Part shown: in pieces, positions 50,191-58,258 of the stretch
How positions within the stretch are numbered: position 1 is the stretch's first letter
Layout of the letters: each line of letters opens with the position of its first letter
NCBI GenBank assembly: GCA_038230255.1
Contig: JBBRNP010000001.1
Span: forward strand, 372,001-436,000
DNA: 64,000 nt
Direction: 5' to 3'
Source of the DNA: AV40 sp038230255
GTDB lineage: Bacteria; Verrucomicrobiota; Verrucomicrobiia; Chthoniobacterales; UBA10450
Made by a program: the position numbers and the translations under genes
Notes under the pieces: generated by a model
The model's input: the letters and a program-made list of their open reading frames with translations, nothing else
Told to the model about the DNA's origin: nothing
The model's database searches: none

Positions 50191-51219
50191 ATGTCGGCCC
50201 GATTTTTTCTGATTTGCGGACTGGTCGCGGTCACGGCATTAGCTGAGGCGCAACAGTTCGGCAGGATGAGCTCGATGAAAGAAAATAAGATCGGATTGGT
50301 TGTTCACGGCGGGGCCGGAACGATCGAGCGCGGGAAGATGACGCCAGAGCGCGAGCGGGAGTATCGCGCCGGACTTGAAAACGCGCTTCGCGCTGGTTGG
50401 GAAATCTTGCAGCACGGCGGTTCAAGTCTGGATGCGACTGAAGCGGCGGTGCGCACGTTCGAAGACGATCCGCTTTTCAACGCCGGCAAAGGTTCGGTGT
50501 TCTCAGCCGCCGGTGTAAACGAGATGGACGCCGCGATCATGGACGGCAAGACACTCAAGGCCGGCGCAGTTGCGGACGTGCGACACATTAAGAACCCGAT
50601 CAGTCTGGCTCGTTTGGTGATGGAGAAATCGCCGCACATTTTAATGAGTGGCGAGGGCGTGGAAAACTTTGCCAAAGAACGTGGCGTCGAGCTCGTCGAT
50701 CAAAAATACTTTTTCACCCAGGAACGCTGGGATGCGCTTCAGAGAATAAAGGCGGCTGAAAAGGCGGGCGCCAATGGCGACAAAACGTTCATCATTACCC
50801 ATCAGGACCTCCATGGAACAGTCGGCGCGGTGGCATTGGATCGAAACGGTAATCTTGCCGCAGCGACGTCAACCGGCGGCAAGACAAACAAGCTGAGCGG
50901 GCGCATTGGCGACACGCCGATCATTGGCGGTGGGACTTACGCGAATAACGCCACTTGCGCCGTGTCTGGAACGGGCGACGGCGAATTTTTTATCATGGCC
51001 ACCGCCGCGCACGATGTTTCGGCGCTGATGGAGTATCGCCGTAAAACCGTCGAGGAAGCGAGCATCGCGGTCATCGATAAAATCGGAAAGCTCGGGGGGA
51101 CTGGCGGAATGATCGCGATCGACAAAAGCGGCAAAGTCGCGCTCCCATTTAACACTTCGGGGATGTATCGCGGTTATGTCGATGCGAACGGAAAGTTCAT
51201 CACCGAGATTTATCGCTGA
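50191..51219 (+). CDS. Isoaspartyl peptidase / L-asparaginase (Ntn type), exported
   Basis: From the ATG at 50191 the protein has 342 residues with a signal peptide (MSARFFLICGLVAVTALAEA). The Ntn-hydrolase features are VVHGGAGTIERGKM, NAGKGSVFSAAGVNEMDAAI and the autocatalytic Thr210 in DLHGTVGAVALD, followed by GDTPIIGGGTYANN. The precursor should self-cleave before Thr210. It would remove isoaspartyl dipeptides or asparagine in the periplasm. It is divergent from mlaE over about 100 bases. Confidence 0.9.
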   Translation: MSARFFLICGLVAVTALAEAQQFGRMSSMKENKIGLVVHGGAGTIERGKMTPEREREYRAGLENALRAGWEILQHGGSSLDATEAAVRTFEDDPLFNAGKGSVFSAAGVNEMDAAIMDGKTLKAGAVADVRHIKNPISLARLVMEKSPHILMSGEGVENFAKERGVELVDQKYFFTQERWDALQRIKAAEKAGANGDKTFIITHQDLHGTVGAVALDRNGNLAAATSTGGKTNKLSGRIGDTPIIGGGTYANNATCAVSGTGDGEFFIMATAAHDVSALMEYRRKTVEEASIAVIDKIGKLGGTGGMIAIDKSGKVALPFNTSGMYRGYVDANGKFITEIYR

Positions 51220-51295
51220 AGTCGTGACTCGTAATTCGTTACATCGTTAAATCGTCGCCGAATCACGAGTCTCGATTAACGAATTTCGATTTCCC
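51220..51295. repeat. AT-rich hairpin-forming repeat before the GT2 gene
   Basis: Short related units (ACTCGTAATTCGTTA, TCGTTAAATCGTCG, TCTCGATTAACGAATTTCGA) are arranged so that the two ends can pair. The composition resembles the octamer tract at 10418-10490. No ribosome site is evident before the ATG at 51296. Confidence 0.5.
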
Positions 51296-52009
51296 ATGCT
51301 ACCGCCTTTTTCCGTCGCTATTCCCTGCTTTAATGAAGCTGCACGGATCGGCGACACCGTGCGTTCGACCCTCGATTATCTATCGGCGGAAAGTCCCGAC
51401 GCGGAGTTGATCGTAGTCAATGACGGCTCGACTGATGCGACGCCTACGATTATTCGCGAAGCTTTGAGCGGCGCAAAGATTCAAACGCGCTTGCTGGAGA
51501 ATTTTCCCAATCGCGGGAAAGGGGCAGCGGTGCGAACCGGACTGCTCGCGGCAACTAAACCAATCGGGTTATTCTTCGATGCCGATCTTTCCACGCCGTT
51601 GAGCGAGATTCCAAAAGTGATCGAGCCGATCGCGAACGGAGATGTCGATCTTGCCTTTGGTTCACGCGCTCTCGATCGAAAGCTGATCGGCATCCGCCAA
51701 CCGTGGCGACGCAAGCAGGCCGGTCGAGTTTTCAATTTGATCGTGCGGCTCGCGACCGGGATGCCGTTCTGGGACACGCAATGCGGTTTCAAAGCGTTCC
51801 GGCTGGACGTCTGCCGGCCAATCCTGGAAAAGGCGCACACCATCGGGTTCGCGTTCGATGTCGAACTTCTTTTTATCGCGCACCGCGCCGGGTTGCGGCT
51901 GCGCGAAATTCCGGTGTGTTGGAATCACGCGGAGGGAAGCAAGGTCCGCGTGATTCACGACAGCCTCGCGATGTTGCGCGAAGTGATCGTGCTCCGGATG
52001 TCGGGATAA
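51296..52009 (+). CDS. Family 2 glycosyltransferase (dolichyl-phosphate-glucose synthase-like)
   Basis: The 237-residue protein has the GT2 Rossmann-like start SVAIPCFNEAARIGDTV, the VVNDGSTDATPTI motif, the metal-binding FFDADLSTPLSE and QCGFKAFRLDVC. There is no membrane helix. Relatives transfer glucose or mannose to a polyprenyl phosphate carrier, so a role in envelope glycan synthesis is likely. No other glycan genes are nearby. Confidence 0.82.
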   Translation: MLPPFSVAIPCFNEAARIGDTVRSTLDYLSAESPDAELIVVNDGSTDATPTIIREALSGAKIQTRLLENFPNRGKGAAVRTGLLAATKPIGLFFDADLSTPLSEIPKVIEPIANGDVDLAFGSRALDRKLIGIRQPWRRKQAGRVFNLIVRLATGMPFWDTQCGFKAFRLDVCRPILEKAHTIGFAFDVELLFIAHRAGLRLREIPVCWNHAEGSKVRVIHDSLAMLREVIVLRMSG

Positions 52010-52073
52010 TTGCTGACCGCGTCGCTCTAATTTACTCCGCCCGTCCCTGCGAGCGTACTATTAAATAAGAGTT

Positions 52074-52187
52074 TGTCATTCCGAGCAGAGCGAGGAATCT
52101 CACAATCGGAGCGAGGATCACGCTAATGTTCTCCGTGTGACGCTCGAATCTGTGGGAGATCCCTCACATCCGTTCGGGACGACAGAG
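52074..52187. repeat. MITE-like repeat, family D copy 2
   Basis: Ends GTCATTCCGAGCAGAGCGAG and CATCCGTTCGGGACGAC are inverted repeats enclosing GGAATCTCAC and GGGAGATCCCTC. It matches 29151-29262 in ends and overall layout, with a diverged centre. Confidence 0.72.
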
Positions 52188-52192
52188 TTGCC

Positions 52193-52606
52193 TTATTTCT
52201 TAACGATCTCGGCGTTTTCGAGCAACGCGACGCCACCACGATCGGCCAGTTTGCCCTTCAGCGTGATGGTTTTACCGCAGTATTCGGCCAGTTGATCGTT
52301 CATCGGCTTGTGTTCGCCGACGACCAGATATGCTTTCCCATCACTGACGATCCCGACCGGGCCGCCGCTTTTGATGCACTTCGCGCCGCACGATTTTCCG
52401 TGCTCTTCGCCAATGGCGTTATGATCGACGTAGCACATCATGTCGACGATTTCGCCGGTCACAGTTTTTTCGGCACCGGCGCTGAGATTCTCTTTTCCGT
52501 GCTCCGCGGGGTCATGTGCAAGAGCGAGCGGCGCCGTTGCAAAAGAAGCAATTACAACAACGGCGAAGAAGGTTTTGAAAGCTTTGAAGCGAGTTGAGTT
52601 AAACAT
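52193..52606 (-). CDS. Exported Cys/His-containing protein of unknown function
   Basis: The 137-residue protein has a signal peptide (FFAVVVIASFATAPLALAHD) and a compact domain with four cysteines and several histidines: GEIVDMMCYVDHNAIGEEHG, KSCGAKCIKSGGPVGIVSDG, EYCGKTITLKGKLA. The arrangement suggests metal binding or disulfides, but I know no assigned family role. It starts three bases after the carA stop and is probably co-transcribed with it. Confidence 0.65.
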   Translation of the reverse strand: MFNSTRFKAFKTFFAVVVIASFATAPLALAHDPAEHGKENLSAGAEKTVTGEIVDMMCYVDHNAIGEEHGKSCGAKCIKSGGPVGIVSDGKAYLVVGEHKPMNDQLAEYCGKTITLKGKLADRGGVALLENAEIVKK

Positions 52607-52609
52607 GGT

Positions 52610-53761
52610 TCATTTTCGGCTCTTTTTGCCCTCGATCAAATCGGCGAATTGGGAAAAGAAATAAGACGCGTCATGCGGGCCGGGTGCAGCTTCAGGGTGA
52701 TATTGGACACTGAAGATCGGCAATTCCTTGTGGCGCATTCCTTCAACGGTGTTGTCATTCAAATTAATGTGACTGACCTCGACATTTTTCGGCAAAGATT
52801 CCGGATCGACCGCGAAACCGTGATTCTGCGCAGTGATCGCGACCTTACCGGAACGTAGATCTTTGACCGGTTGGTTGGCGCCACGATGGCCGAATTTCAA
52901 TTTGAAGGTCGACCCGCCGAACGCGAACCCGAGGATCTGGTGGCCGAGACAAATTCCGAAGATCGGCTTCTTGCCCATCAAATCCTGGACGGTCTTGTGA
53001 GCGTAAGGCAATGCCGAAGGGTCTCCCGGTCCGTTTGAAAGAAAAATTCCGTCCGGATTGAGAGCGAGCGTCTGCTCGGCCGTCGTCGTTGCGGGGACGA
53101 CCGTGACGCCGAAACCTTTTTGCCGGAGCAATCGCAAGATATTTTGTTTAATGCCGTAGTCGTAGGCCACAACCCGAAACCGAATCGGCGGCAACTTCGG
53201 TTTGCTGTCGCCATCGCCATTCACGATCGACCACGGCTCGCTCAATGTGTCCTCGGGGTCCCATTGATAAATTTCCGGCGTCGAAACTTCGCGGACGTAA
53301 TCCATTCCGATCACGCCCTTACCATCGACTGCGCGTTGCACCGCTTGTTCGACGGACATTTCCTCCGTCGTCAGGCAGGCCTTCATCGCCCCGCGCGTCC
53401 GCAGATGGCGTGTCAGAGCGCGGGTGTCGATTTCTTGAACACCGGGGATTTCCCATTTTTTCAAATATTCATCGAGCGACATTTCCGAGCGCCAGTTGCT
53501 CGGCGCTTCGCTCAGCTCTTCGATGACAAACCCGCGGACGTGCGGCGAAACGCTTTCCTGGTCGAGCGCATTGGTTCCGTAATTTCCGATCAACGGATAA
53601 GTCATGGTCACGATCTGACCGCGATAGGAAGGATCGGTCAGGACTTCCTGGTAACCGGTCATCGCGGTGTTGAAACAAATCTCGCCGACCCGGCTACCGG
53701 TTGCGCCAAATGATTCGCCCTCGAAATATTTTCCGTCCTCAAGAGCGAGCAGGGCGCGCAT
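52610..53761 (-). CDS. carA: Carbamoyl-phosphate synthase small subunit
   Basis: The 383-residue protein has the CarA N-terminal domain (RALLALEDGKYFEGESFG, TGYQEVLTDPSYRGQIVTMT) and a class I glutamine amidotransferase domain with nucleophile Cys271 in FGICLGHQILG and the later HPEAAPGPHD. It delivers ammonia from glutamine for carbamoyl phosphate in arginine and pyrimidine synthesis. The large subunit gene is not in the window. Its leader lies just downstream of the 6S RNA terminator. Confidence 0.94.
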   Translation of the reverse strand: MRALLALEDGKYFEGESFGATGSRVGEICFNTAMTGYQEVLTDPSYRGQIVTMTYPLIGNYGTNALDQESVSPHVRGFVIEELSEAPSNWRSEMSLDEYLKKWEIPGVQEIDTRALTRHLRTRGAMKACLTTEEMSVEQAVQRAVDGKGVIGMDYVREVSTPEIYQWDPEDTLSEPWSIVNGDGDSKPKLPPIRFRVVAYDYGIKQNILRLLRQKGFGVTVVPATTTAEQTLALNPDGIFLSNGPGDPSALPYAHKTVQDLMGKKPIFGICLGHQILGFAFGGSTFKLKFGHRGANQPVKDLRSGKVAITAQNHGFAVDPESLPKNVEVSHINLNDNTVEGMRHKELPIFSVQYHPEAAPGPHDASYFFSQFADLIEGKKSRK

Positions 53762-53832
53762 CGCGGGAGATTGTCGATGTTAACAAGCGAATTTCAAATG
53801 CTTGAATTTGGTATTCGGCGTTGCTGAAAAGA

Positions 53833-53868
53833 AAAGGCCCGGATCGACGGACAATCCGGGCCTTCTGC
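53833..53868 (-). terminator. Rho-independent terminator of the 6S RNA
   Basis: On the minus strand the stem GGCCCGGATTGTCCGTCGATCC and its partner GGGCC closes tightly (arms GGCCCGGAT / ATCCGGGCC), followed by TTTTCTTTTC. It starts a few bases after the 6S RNA 3' end. Confidence 0.85.
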
Positions 53869-53871
53869 AAA

Positions 53872-54057
53872 ATTTTACCCCACAGATGCCGTTCAGGTGA
53901 ATCTCCCGTTCCCTTTTGGTAAACGGCGGATGACCGTCGCTGCGGAATCTGACTTCCAATGAAGGCCTGCCATTCTCCGCACCAACCAAGCCTCCTTAAT
54001 TTCGTCAACTATCGGTTCGGGGACGTCACCTCAATCTCGAACATCGCAGGGTAAATT
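53872..54057 (-). ncRNA. ssrS: 6S RNA
   Basis: The transcript would begin ATTTACCCTGCGATGTTCG, contain GTCCCCGAACCGATAGTT and GGTTGGTGCGGAGAATGGC, and end ATTCACCTGAACGGCATCTG followed by TGGGGTAAA. These blocks match E. coli 6S RNA in order (GATGTTCG, GTCCCC..CCGATA, GGTTGGTG, ATTCACC, GGCATCT). The ends TTTACCC/GGGTAAA and GATG/CATC pair as the closing stem. 6S RNA mimics an open promoter and sequesters the housekeeping RNA polymerase holoenzyme. A terminator follows directly, and pheT lies upstream on the same strand. Confidence 0.88.
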
Positions 54058-54138
54058 CGAAAGCCGCTGGTTGAGAGTTGAGTGGAAAGCACTGGTTTCC
54101 TTCCCAACCCTCAATAAGCGGCTCTCAATCTCAAAGAA

Positions 54139-56466
54139 CTACTCGCGCAATTCCGCGCCGAGGTCGCGTTGCAATCGCTCGCGAATTTTCGCGTGCACCG
54201 CACTCACTTCCTCACTCGTCAGTGTGCGACTCCGGTCTCGATATGTCAATCGATATGCGAGCGATTTGCGTGCTGTTCCCATTTCTGCGGTGAATAAGTC
54301 GAAGAGCTGCACGCTTTCTAATAGTGGCTCCTTCGGGTTTTCAATCGCCTGTAAAACTTTCGCGTGCGAAATTTCTTCCGGCACAATCATCGCGATGTCG
54401 CGCGTGATGGATGGATAGCGATCGAGCTCGCGAAATTTTCTCGCTGATTCGTCAATCACCAAAAGAAGATCGGCATGAAGCTCGGCGATGAGCACCGGAC
54501 CTGGTGCACTGGATTTGGTCGCCGAAAGGTGTCCGCCAAAACCAACCACGCGATCGCCCGACCAAACATCGGCCGCGAGCGCGAGGTCAGGATATTTAGC
54601 AGGCCGAAACGACAGATCCGGGACAACGCATTCTAATGCGCCCTTAAGATCGAACAGGTCAAGGCCGTGGCGCGTCTGCGATCGCCAATTGGGCGTACGC
54701 GAAATATTTCCCCAGAGCAAAACGCCCAGATGCCGTTCTTCTTTTCCATCGGGCGGGATAAACGCGCGCCCGATTTCGAAGATCGCAACTGTCTCGGCGC
54801 CCGCGCGAACGTTCCGCTCAAGCACCTCAAGGAGGCCGCCGATCAAGCTGGGCCGCAGCGCCACGTGATCTTCGCTCAACGGATTTCGCAGCTTAACCGC
54901 GTTTTCGCCGAAAGCGGACGCGCTTCTCGGAATCAATTTGGATGTGCGCGCTTCTGAAAGTCCGTGCGCAACCAGCCGGGCGCGAAACGCCGTTTCCAGA
55001 TCGTGCGAATGATCCGCCGCGCTGGAAGGCGTGAACCTACTGCGATCGGTCCCGGGAACTTTGTTTACGCCGTAAGCGCGGACGACTTCCTCGATGAGAT
55101 CGACATCGCGCTGTAAATCGCGGCGGTAGCTCGGAATCTGCCATGTTGCGCCCTTGCTTGTGCTCTTACTCTTGCTCAAGCCAAAGTGAGTGAGTATTTC
55201 ATCGGCGGTTTTCGGTTTAATCGCGATCCCGACAACTCGGTCGCATTTTTCGTAGCTCAGCGAAACGTCTGCCGGATTCGCCGGAACTTTTCCCGCCGCT
55301 CCAATTTCTTTTGCCGGCGTTCCGCCGGCGATCTCGCGAATCAGTTCGGTCGCGCGGTGCGACGCGCGTAAAACCATCTCCGGATCGACGCCGCGCTCGA
55401 AGCGATAGCTCGCGTCGCTCGGCAAATTCAAATTCCGCGCGGTCCGCCGAACGCTGGCCGGAAGAAAGTAAGCGGCTTCGAGCAGCACATTTTTGGTCGA
55501 TTCAGTCACCCCGGTTTCTTCGCCGCCCATTACGCCGGCGATTCCAACCGCGCGTTCCTGATCGGCGACGACCAGATTGTCCGGTTTTAGCGAGTAAGTC
55601 TTTCCATCGAGCGCGAGGAATTTTTCGCCCTGGCGCGCTAAACGCACATTGATCCCGCCCTTTAGTTGATCTGCGTCGAACGCATGTGTCGGCTGGCCGA
55701 GTTCAAGCATCACGAAGTTGGAAATGTCGACGATGTTATTGATCGAGCGAATGCCGACGATCTCGATTTTCGCGCGCAACCATTGCGGACTCGGTCCGAC
55801 TTTTACGTTGTCGATCTTGCGGGCGGAGAAAAATGGACATTCGCGTGTGGCACTGATGGTGACGCCGGACTTCTTGGTGTCGATCTTGGCTTCGCGCGGC
55901 GTCGACTTGAGTTTCTTTCCGGTCAAAGCGGCGATTTCGCGCGCGAGCCCGAAATGACTGAGCAAATCGCCGCGGTTCGGTGTAATTTCGACGTCTAGAA
56001 TCGTATCGCTCGGAAAAAGGTCGGCAATCGGCGCGCCGATCTTCGCCTCGGGCGATAAAATCAAAAGACCGGCCGCGTCCTGTCCGAGACCAAGCTCAAT
56101 CGCGCTGCAAAGCATTCCTTCCGATTCCACGCCGCGGAGTTTGCTTTTTCGAATCTCAGTTCCGTTCGGCAATTTCGCGCCCGGGAGTGCCAGCGGAACT
56201 TTGTCGCCCACTTTATAATTGGTCGCGCCGCAAACAATCTGACGCTTGGTCCCGCTGCCATCATCGACCTCGCAAACCGTCAATCGATCGGCATTCGGGT
56301 GACGCGATGACGCGGTGACCTGTGAAACGATCACGTGGTCGATCTTCGCGCCGCGCGTTTCGATGTTTTTGGTTTCGACGCCGGCTCGAGTGAGCAGATC
56401 GCCAATCTCCTCCGCGTTTTTTGGAAGATCGACAAATTCGGCCAGCCAATTAACGGAAAATTTCAT
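54139..56466 (-). CDS. pheT: Phenylalanyl-tRNA synthetase beta subunit
   Basis: From the ATG at 56466 (MKFSVNWLAEFVDLPKNAEE) the protein has 775 residues. Domain order is EMAP-like tRNA binding (VIVSQVTASSRHPNADRLTV), B3/B4, B5 (ATRECPFFSARKIDNVKVGP precedes it), the catalytic-like core and a C-terminal FDX-ACB domain ending LRRDLGAELRE-like. An in-frame ATG at 56556 would translate a family D repeat and is rejected. It follows pheS with the repeat in the gap. Confidence 0.94.
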   Translation of the reverse strand: MKFSVNWLAEFVDLPKNAEEIGDLLTRAGVETKNIETRGAKIDHVIVSQVTASSRHPNADRLTVCEVDDGSGTKRQIVCGATNYKVGDKVPLALPGAKLPNGTEIRKSKLRGVESEGMLCSAIELGLGQDAAGLLILSPEAKIGAPIADLFPSDTILDVEITPNRGDLLSHFGLAREIAALTGKKLKSTPREAKIDTKKSGVTISATRECPFFSARKIDNVKVGPSPQWLRAKIEIVGIRSINNIVDISNFVMLELGQPTHAFDADQLKGGINVRLARQGEKFLALDGKTYSLKPDNLVVADQERAVGIAGVMGGEETGVTESTKNVLLEAAYFLPASVRRTARNLNLPSDASYRFERGVDPEMVLRASHRATELIREIAGGTPAKEIGAAGKVPANPADVSLSYEKCDRVVGIAIKPKTADEILTHFGLSKSKSTSKGATWQIPSYRRDLQRDVDLIEEVVRAYGVNKVPGTDRSRFTPSSAADHSHDLETAFRARLVAHGLSEARTSKLIPRSASAFGENAVKLRNPLSEDHVALRPSLIGGLLEVLERNVRAGAETVAIFEIGRAFIPPDGKEERHLGVLLWGNISRTPNWRSQTRHGLDLFDLKGALECVVPDLSFRPAKYPDLALAADVWSGDRVVGFGGHLSATKSSAPGPVLIAELHADLLLVIDESARKFRELDRYPSITRDIAMIVPEEISHAKVLQAIENPKEPLLESVQLFDLFTAEMGTARKSLAYRLTYRDRSRTLTSEEVSAVHAKIRERLQRDLGAELRE

Positions 56467-56478
56467 TTTCGTTTCGAT

Positions 56479-56573
56479 GTCATGTCGAGCGCAGTCGAGA
56501 CATCTCTCGATATTTCCGGACGGAGCCAAAACGGAAATAGTAAGAGATTCCTCCACTTCGGTCGGAATGACAT
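56479..56573. repeat. MITE-like repeat, family D copy 3
   Basis: Ends TGTCATGTCGAGCGCAGTCG and CACTTCGGTCGGAATGACAT are inverted repeats, with AGACATCTCTCG and AGAGATTCCTC inside. It fills the pheS-pheT gap and is more diverged than the other two copies. Confidence 0.65.
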
Positions 56574-56581
56574 AAGAAGGT

Positions 56582-57598
56582 TCACGCGAATTGTCTTAAA
56601 AACCGCAGATCATTCTGCGCGAAGAGGCGGATATCGGGAATATCGAACAAAATCATGGCGAGCCGGTCCATGCCCAGACCGAACGCATAGCCGCTCCACT
56701 TCTCCGGATCGTACGCTTTATCGCCGCGGGCCTTGTTAACCGCTTCGAAAACGGCCGGATGGACAACGCCGCAACCGCAGACCTCGATCCATTGTTCGCC
56801 TTTTTTGAGCGCCTTTGATTTCACGAAAACCTCGAGACTCGGCTCGGTAAACGGAAAGTAATGCGGACGGAATTCGACGGCGGTGTCGGCGCCGAAAAGT
56901 TCGCGCATGAAGAATTCGAGCGTGCCTTTCAAGTCCGCGACGCTGACGTTCTCATCTACGTAAAGACCTTCAATCTGATGAAATTGCGCGCTGTGCGTCG
57001 CGTCCACTTCATCGCGACGGTAAGCCGCGCCGGGCGCGATCACGCGAATCGGCGGCGGCGCGGATTGCATCGTGCGAATTTGAACGGTGGATGTGTGCGT
57101 GCGGAGCAGTCGGCCGTCCGGCAGATAAAATGTATCCTGCTCGTTGCGCGCGGGATGTTCCGGCGGCGTGTTCAGCGCATCGAAGCAATGCCATTCGTCT
57201 TCAATGTCGGGACCGTCCGCAAGTGCGAAGCCCATTCGGTGGAAAATTTCGATCGAGCGCTCGAGCATTTGGGTGAGCGGATGAAGCGCGCCGATCTCAT
57301 GCGGTGTTCCCGGTAGCGAGATGTCGATCTTCGCAAGCGCGCCGGTTTCTTTCTGTGATCGAAACTGTTGCGCGCGGATGTCGATTGCGGCGGTGACAGC
57401 GTTCCGGACTTCGTTCAGCAACTTGCCAACGATCGGCTTCTCTTCCTTGGCGAGCGTTTTCATTTGCTCGCCCCAGGACGAGACGCTGCCGCTCCGACCG
57501 AGATATTTCACTCGGGCAGCTTCGAGCGTCTGCTCGTCGCGCGCGGATTCGATCTCGCTCAGCGCGTCGTCGCGGAGTTGTTCCAGTGGATGCGCCAT
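56582..57598 (-). CDS. pheS: Phenylalanyl-tRNA synthetase alpha subunit
   Basis: The 338-residue protein has the N-terminal coiled coil and the class II core: motif 2 region HTSTVQIRTMQSAPPPIRVI and YRRDEVDATHSAQFHQIEGL, and motif 3 GLGMDRLAMILFDIPDIRLF. It charges tRNA-Phe together with PheT. It is downstream of rplT and upstream of pheT on the same strand, the familiar rplT-pheS-pheT order. Confidence 0.95.
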   Translation of the reverse strand: MAHPLEQLRDDALSEIESARDEQTLEAARVKYLGRSGSVSSWGEQMKTLAKEEKPIVGKLLNEVRNAVTAAIDIRAQQFRSQKETGALAKIDISLPGTPHEIGALHPLTQMLERSIEIFHRMGFALADGPDIEDEWHCFDALNTPPEHPARNEQDTFYLPDGRLLRTHTSTVQIRTMQSAPPPIRVIAPGAAYRRDEVDATHSAQFHQIEGLYVDENVSVADLKGTLEFFMRELFGADTAVEFRPHYFPFTEPSLEVFVKSKALKKGEQWIEVCGCGVVHPAVFEAVNKARGDKAYDPEKWSGYAFGLGMDRLAMILFDIPDIRLFAQNDLRFLRQFA

Positions 57599-57697
57599 CG
57601 GTTAAAAGACTTCCGACAGAATGAACAAAATGAAACAGAATTCGAAAATCATTTCGTTAATTCTGTGCATTCTGTCAAAAGACAGAAATCGCTTAAC

Positions 57698-58084
57698 CTA
57701 CGCCGCTTTCTTTTTCGATTTCGATTTGTCTTCCAGCGCGCTCTTGGCTTGATCGACAATCGATTTGAACGCGTTCTCGTCGCTGACTGCGAGATCGGCC
57801 AGGACTTTGCGGTCCAGGCCGATCCCGGCGGCTTTCAATCCTTCGGCGAACCGGCTGTAAGTTAATCCATTGGCGCGAGCGGCGGCGTTGAGCCGCTGGA
57901 TCCACAAGTAGCGGAAAGTGCGTTTGCGGGTCTTGCGATCGCGATAGGCCCAGTATTTGCCTTTCATCGTCGCGTCTTTGGCGTAACGAAAAAGTTTTGA
58001 TCGGCGACCGCGATAACCTTTGGCGGATTTGATGACGCGTTTGCGTCGCGCCCGGCTGGCCGGCGCATTAGTGGCTCTTGGCAT
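57698..58084 (-). CDS. rplT: 50S ribosomal protein L20
   Basis: The 128-residue basic protein matches L20 (RVIKSAKGYRGRRSKLFRYA, RKRTFRYLWIQRLNAAARAN, YSRFAEGLKAAGIGLDRKVL). It ends with an extra acidic/basic tail (ALEDKSKSKKKAA). The usual upstream partners infC and rpmI are not next to it: 174 bases of non-coding DNA separate it from an oppositely purposed rhomboid gene. A hairpin lies between a GAGGAG sequence and the ATG. Confidence 0.95.
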   Translation of the reverse strand: MPRATNAPASRARRKRVIKSAKGYRGRRSKLFRYAKDATMKGKYWAYRDRKTRKRTFRYLWIQRLNAAARANGLTYSRFAEGLKAAGIGLDRKVLADLAVSDENAFKSIVDQAKSALEDKSKSKKKAA

Positions 58085-58092
58085 TTGTTTTT

Positions 58093-58123
58093 CTGTCCCG
58101 AATTACTCCGGGACTCCTCGTTC
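58093..58123 (-). promoter_or_regulatory. Leader hairpin of rplT
   Basis: On the minus strand GAGGAG is followed by the stem GTCCCG-GAGTAATT-CGGGAC, then AGAAAAACAA and the ATG. The stem would separate the ribosome site from the start codon unless folded, a plausible site for L20 autoregulation. Confidence 0.4.
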
Positions 58124-58258
58124 AGCGCGCTGTTCTTTAATTATCGATCTTTCCGACCTCGCTCGCTGATTAGTCCCGCTGCTGCCGGACAGGTGGAAAG
58201 ACGTTCCGAATCTTTCGGAGCGCGAAAAATAGGTTAATTGGCGAAAATCACAACCGTT

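Noticed and set aside
53762..54060. Riboswitch or attenuator controlling carA
   Set aside because: The conserved blocks and the end-to-end closing stem match 6S RNA, and the terminator belongs to that RNA. Control of carA by it is not indicated.
56467..56556. N-terminal extension of PheT from an upstream ATG
   Set aside because: The extra 30 residues are translated from a family D repeat, and PheT proteins begin with MKFSVNWL-type sequence.
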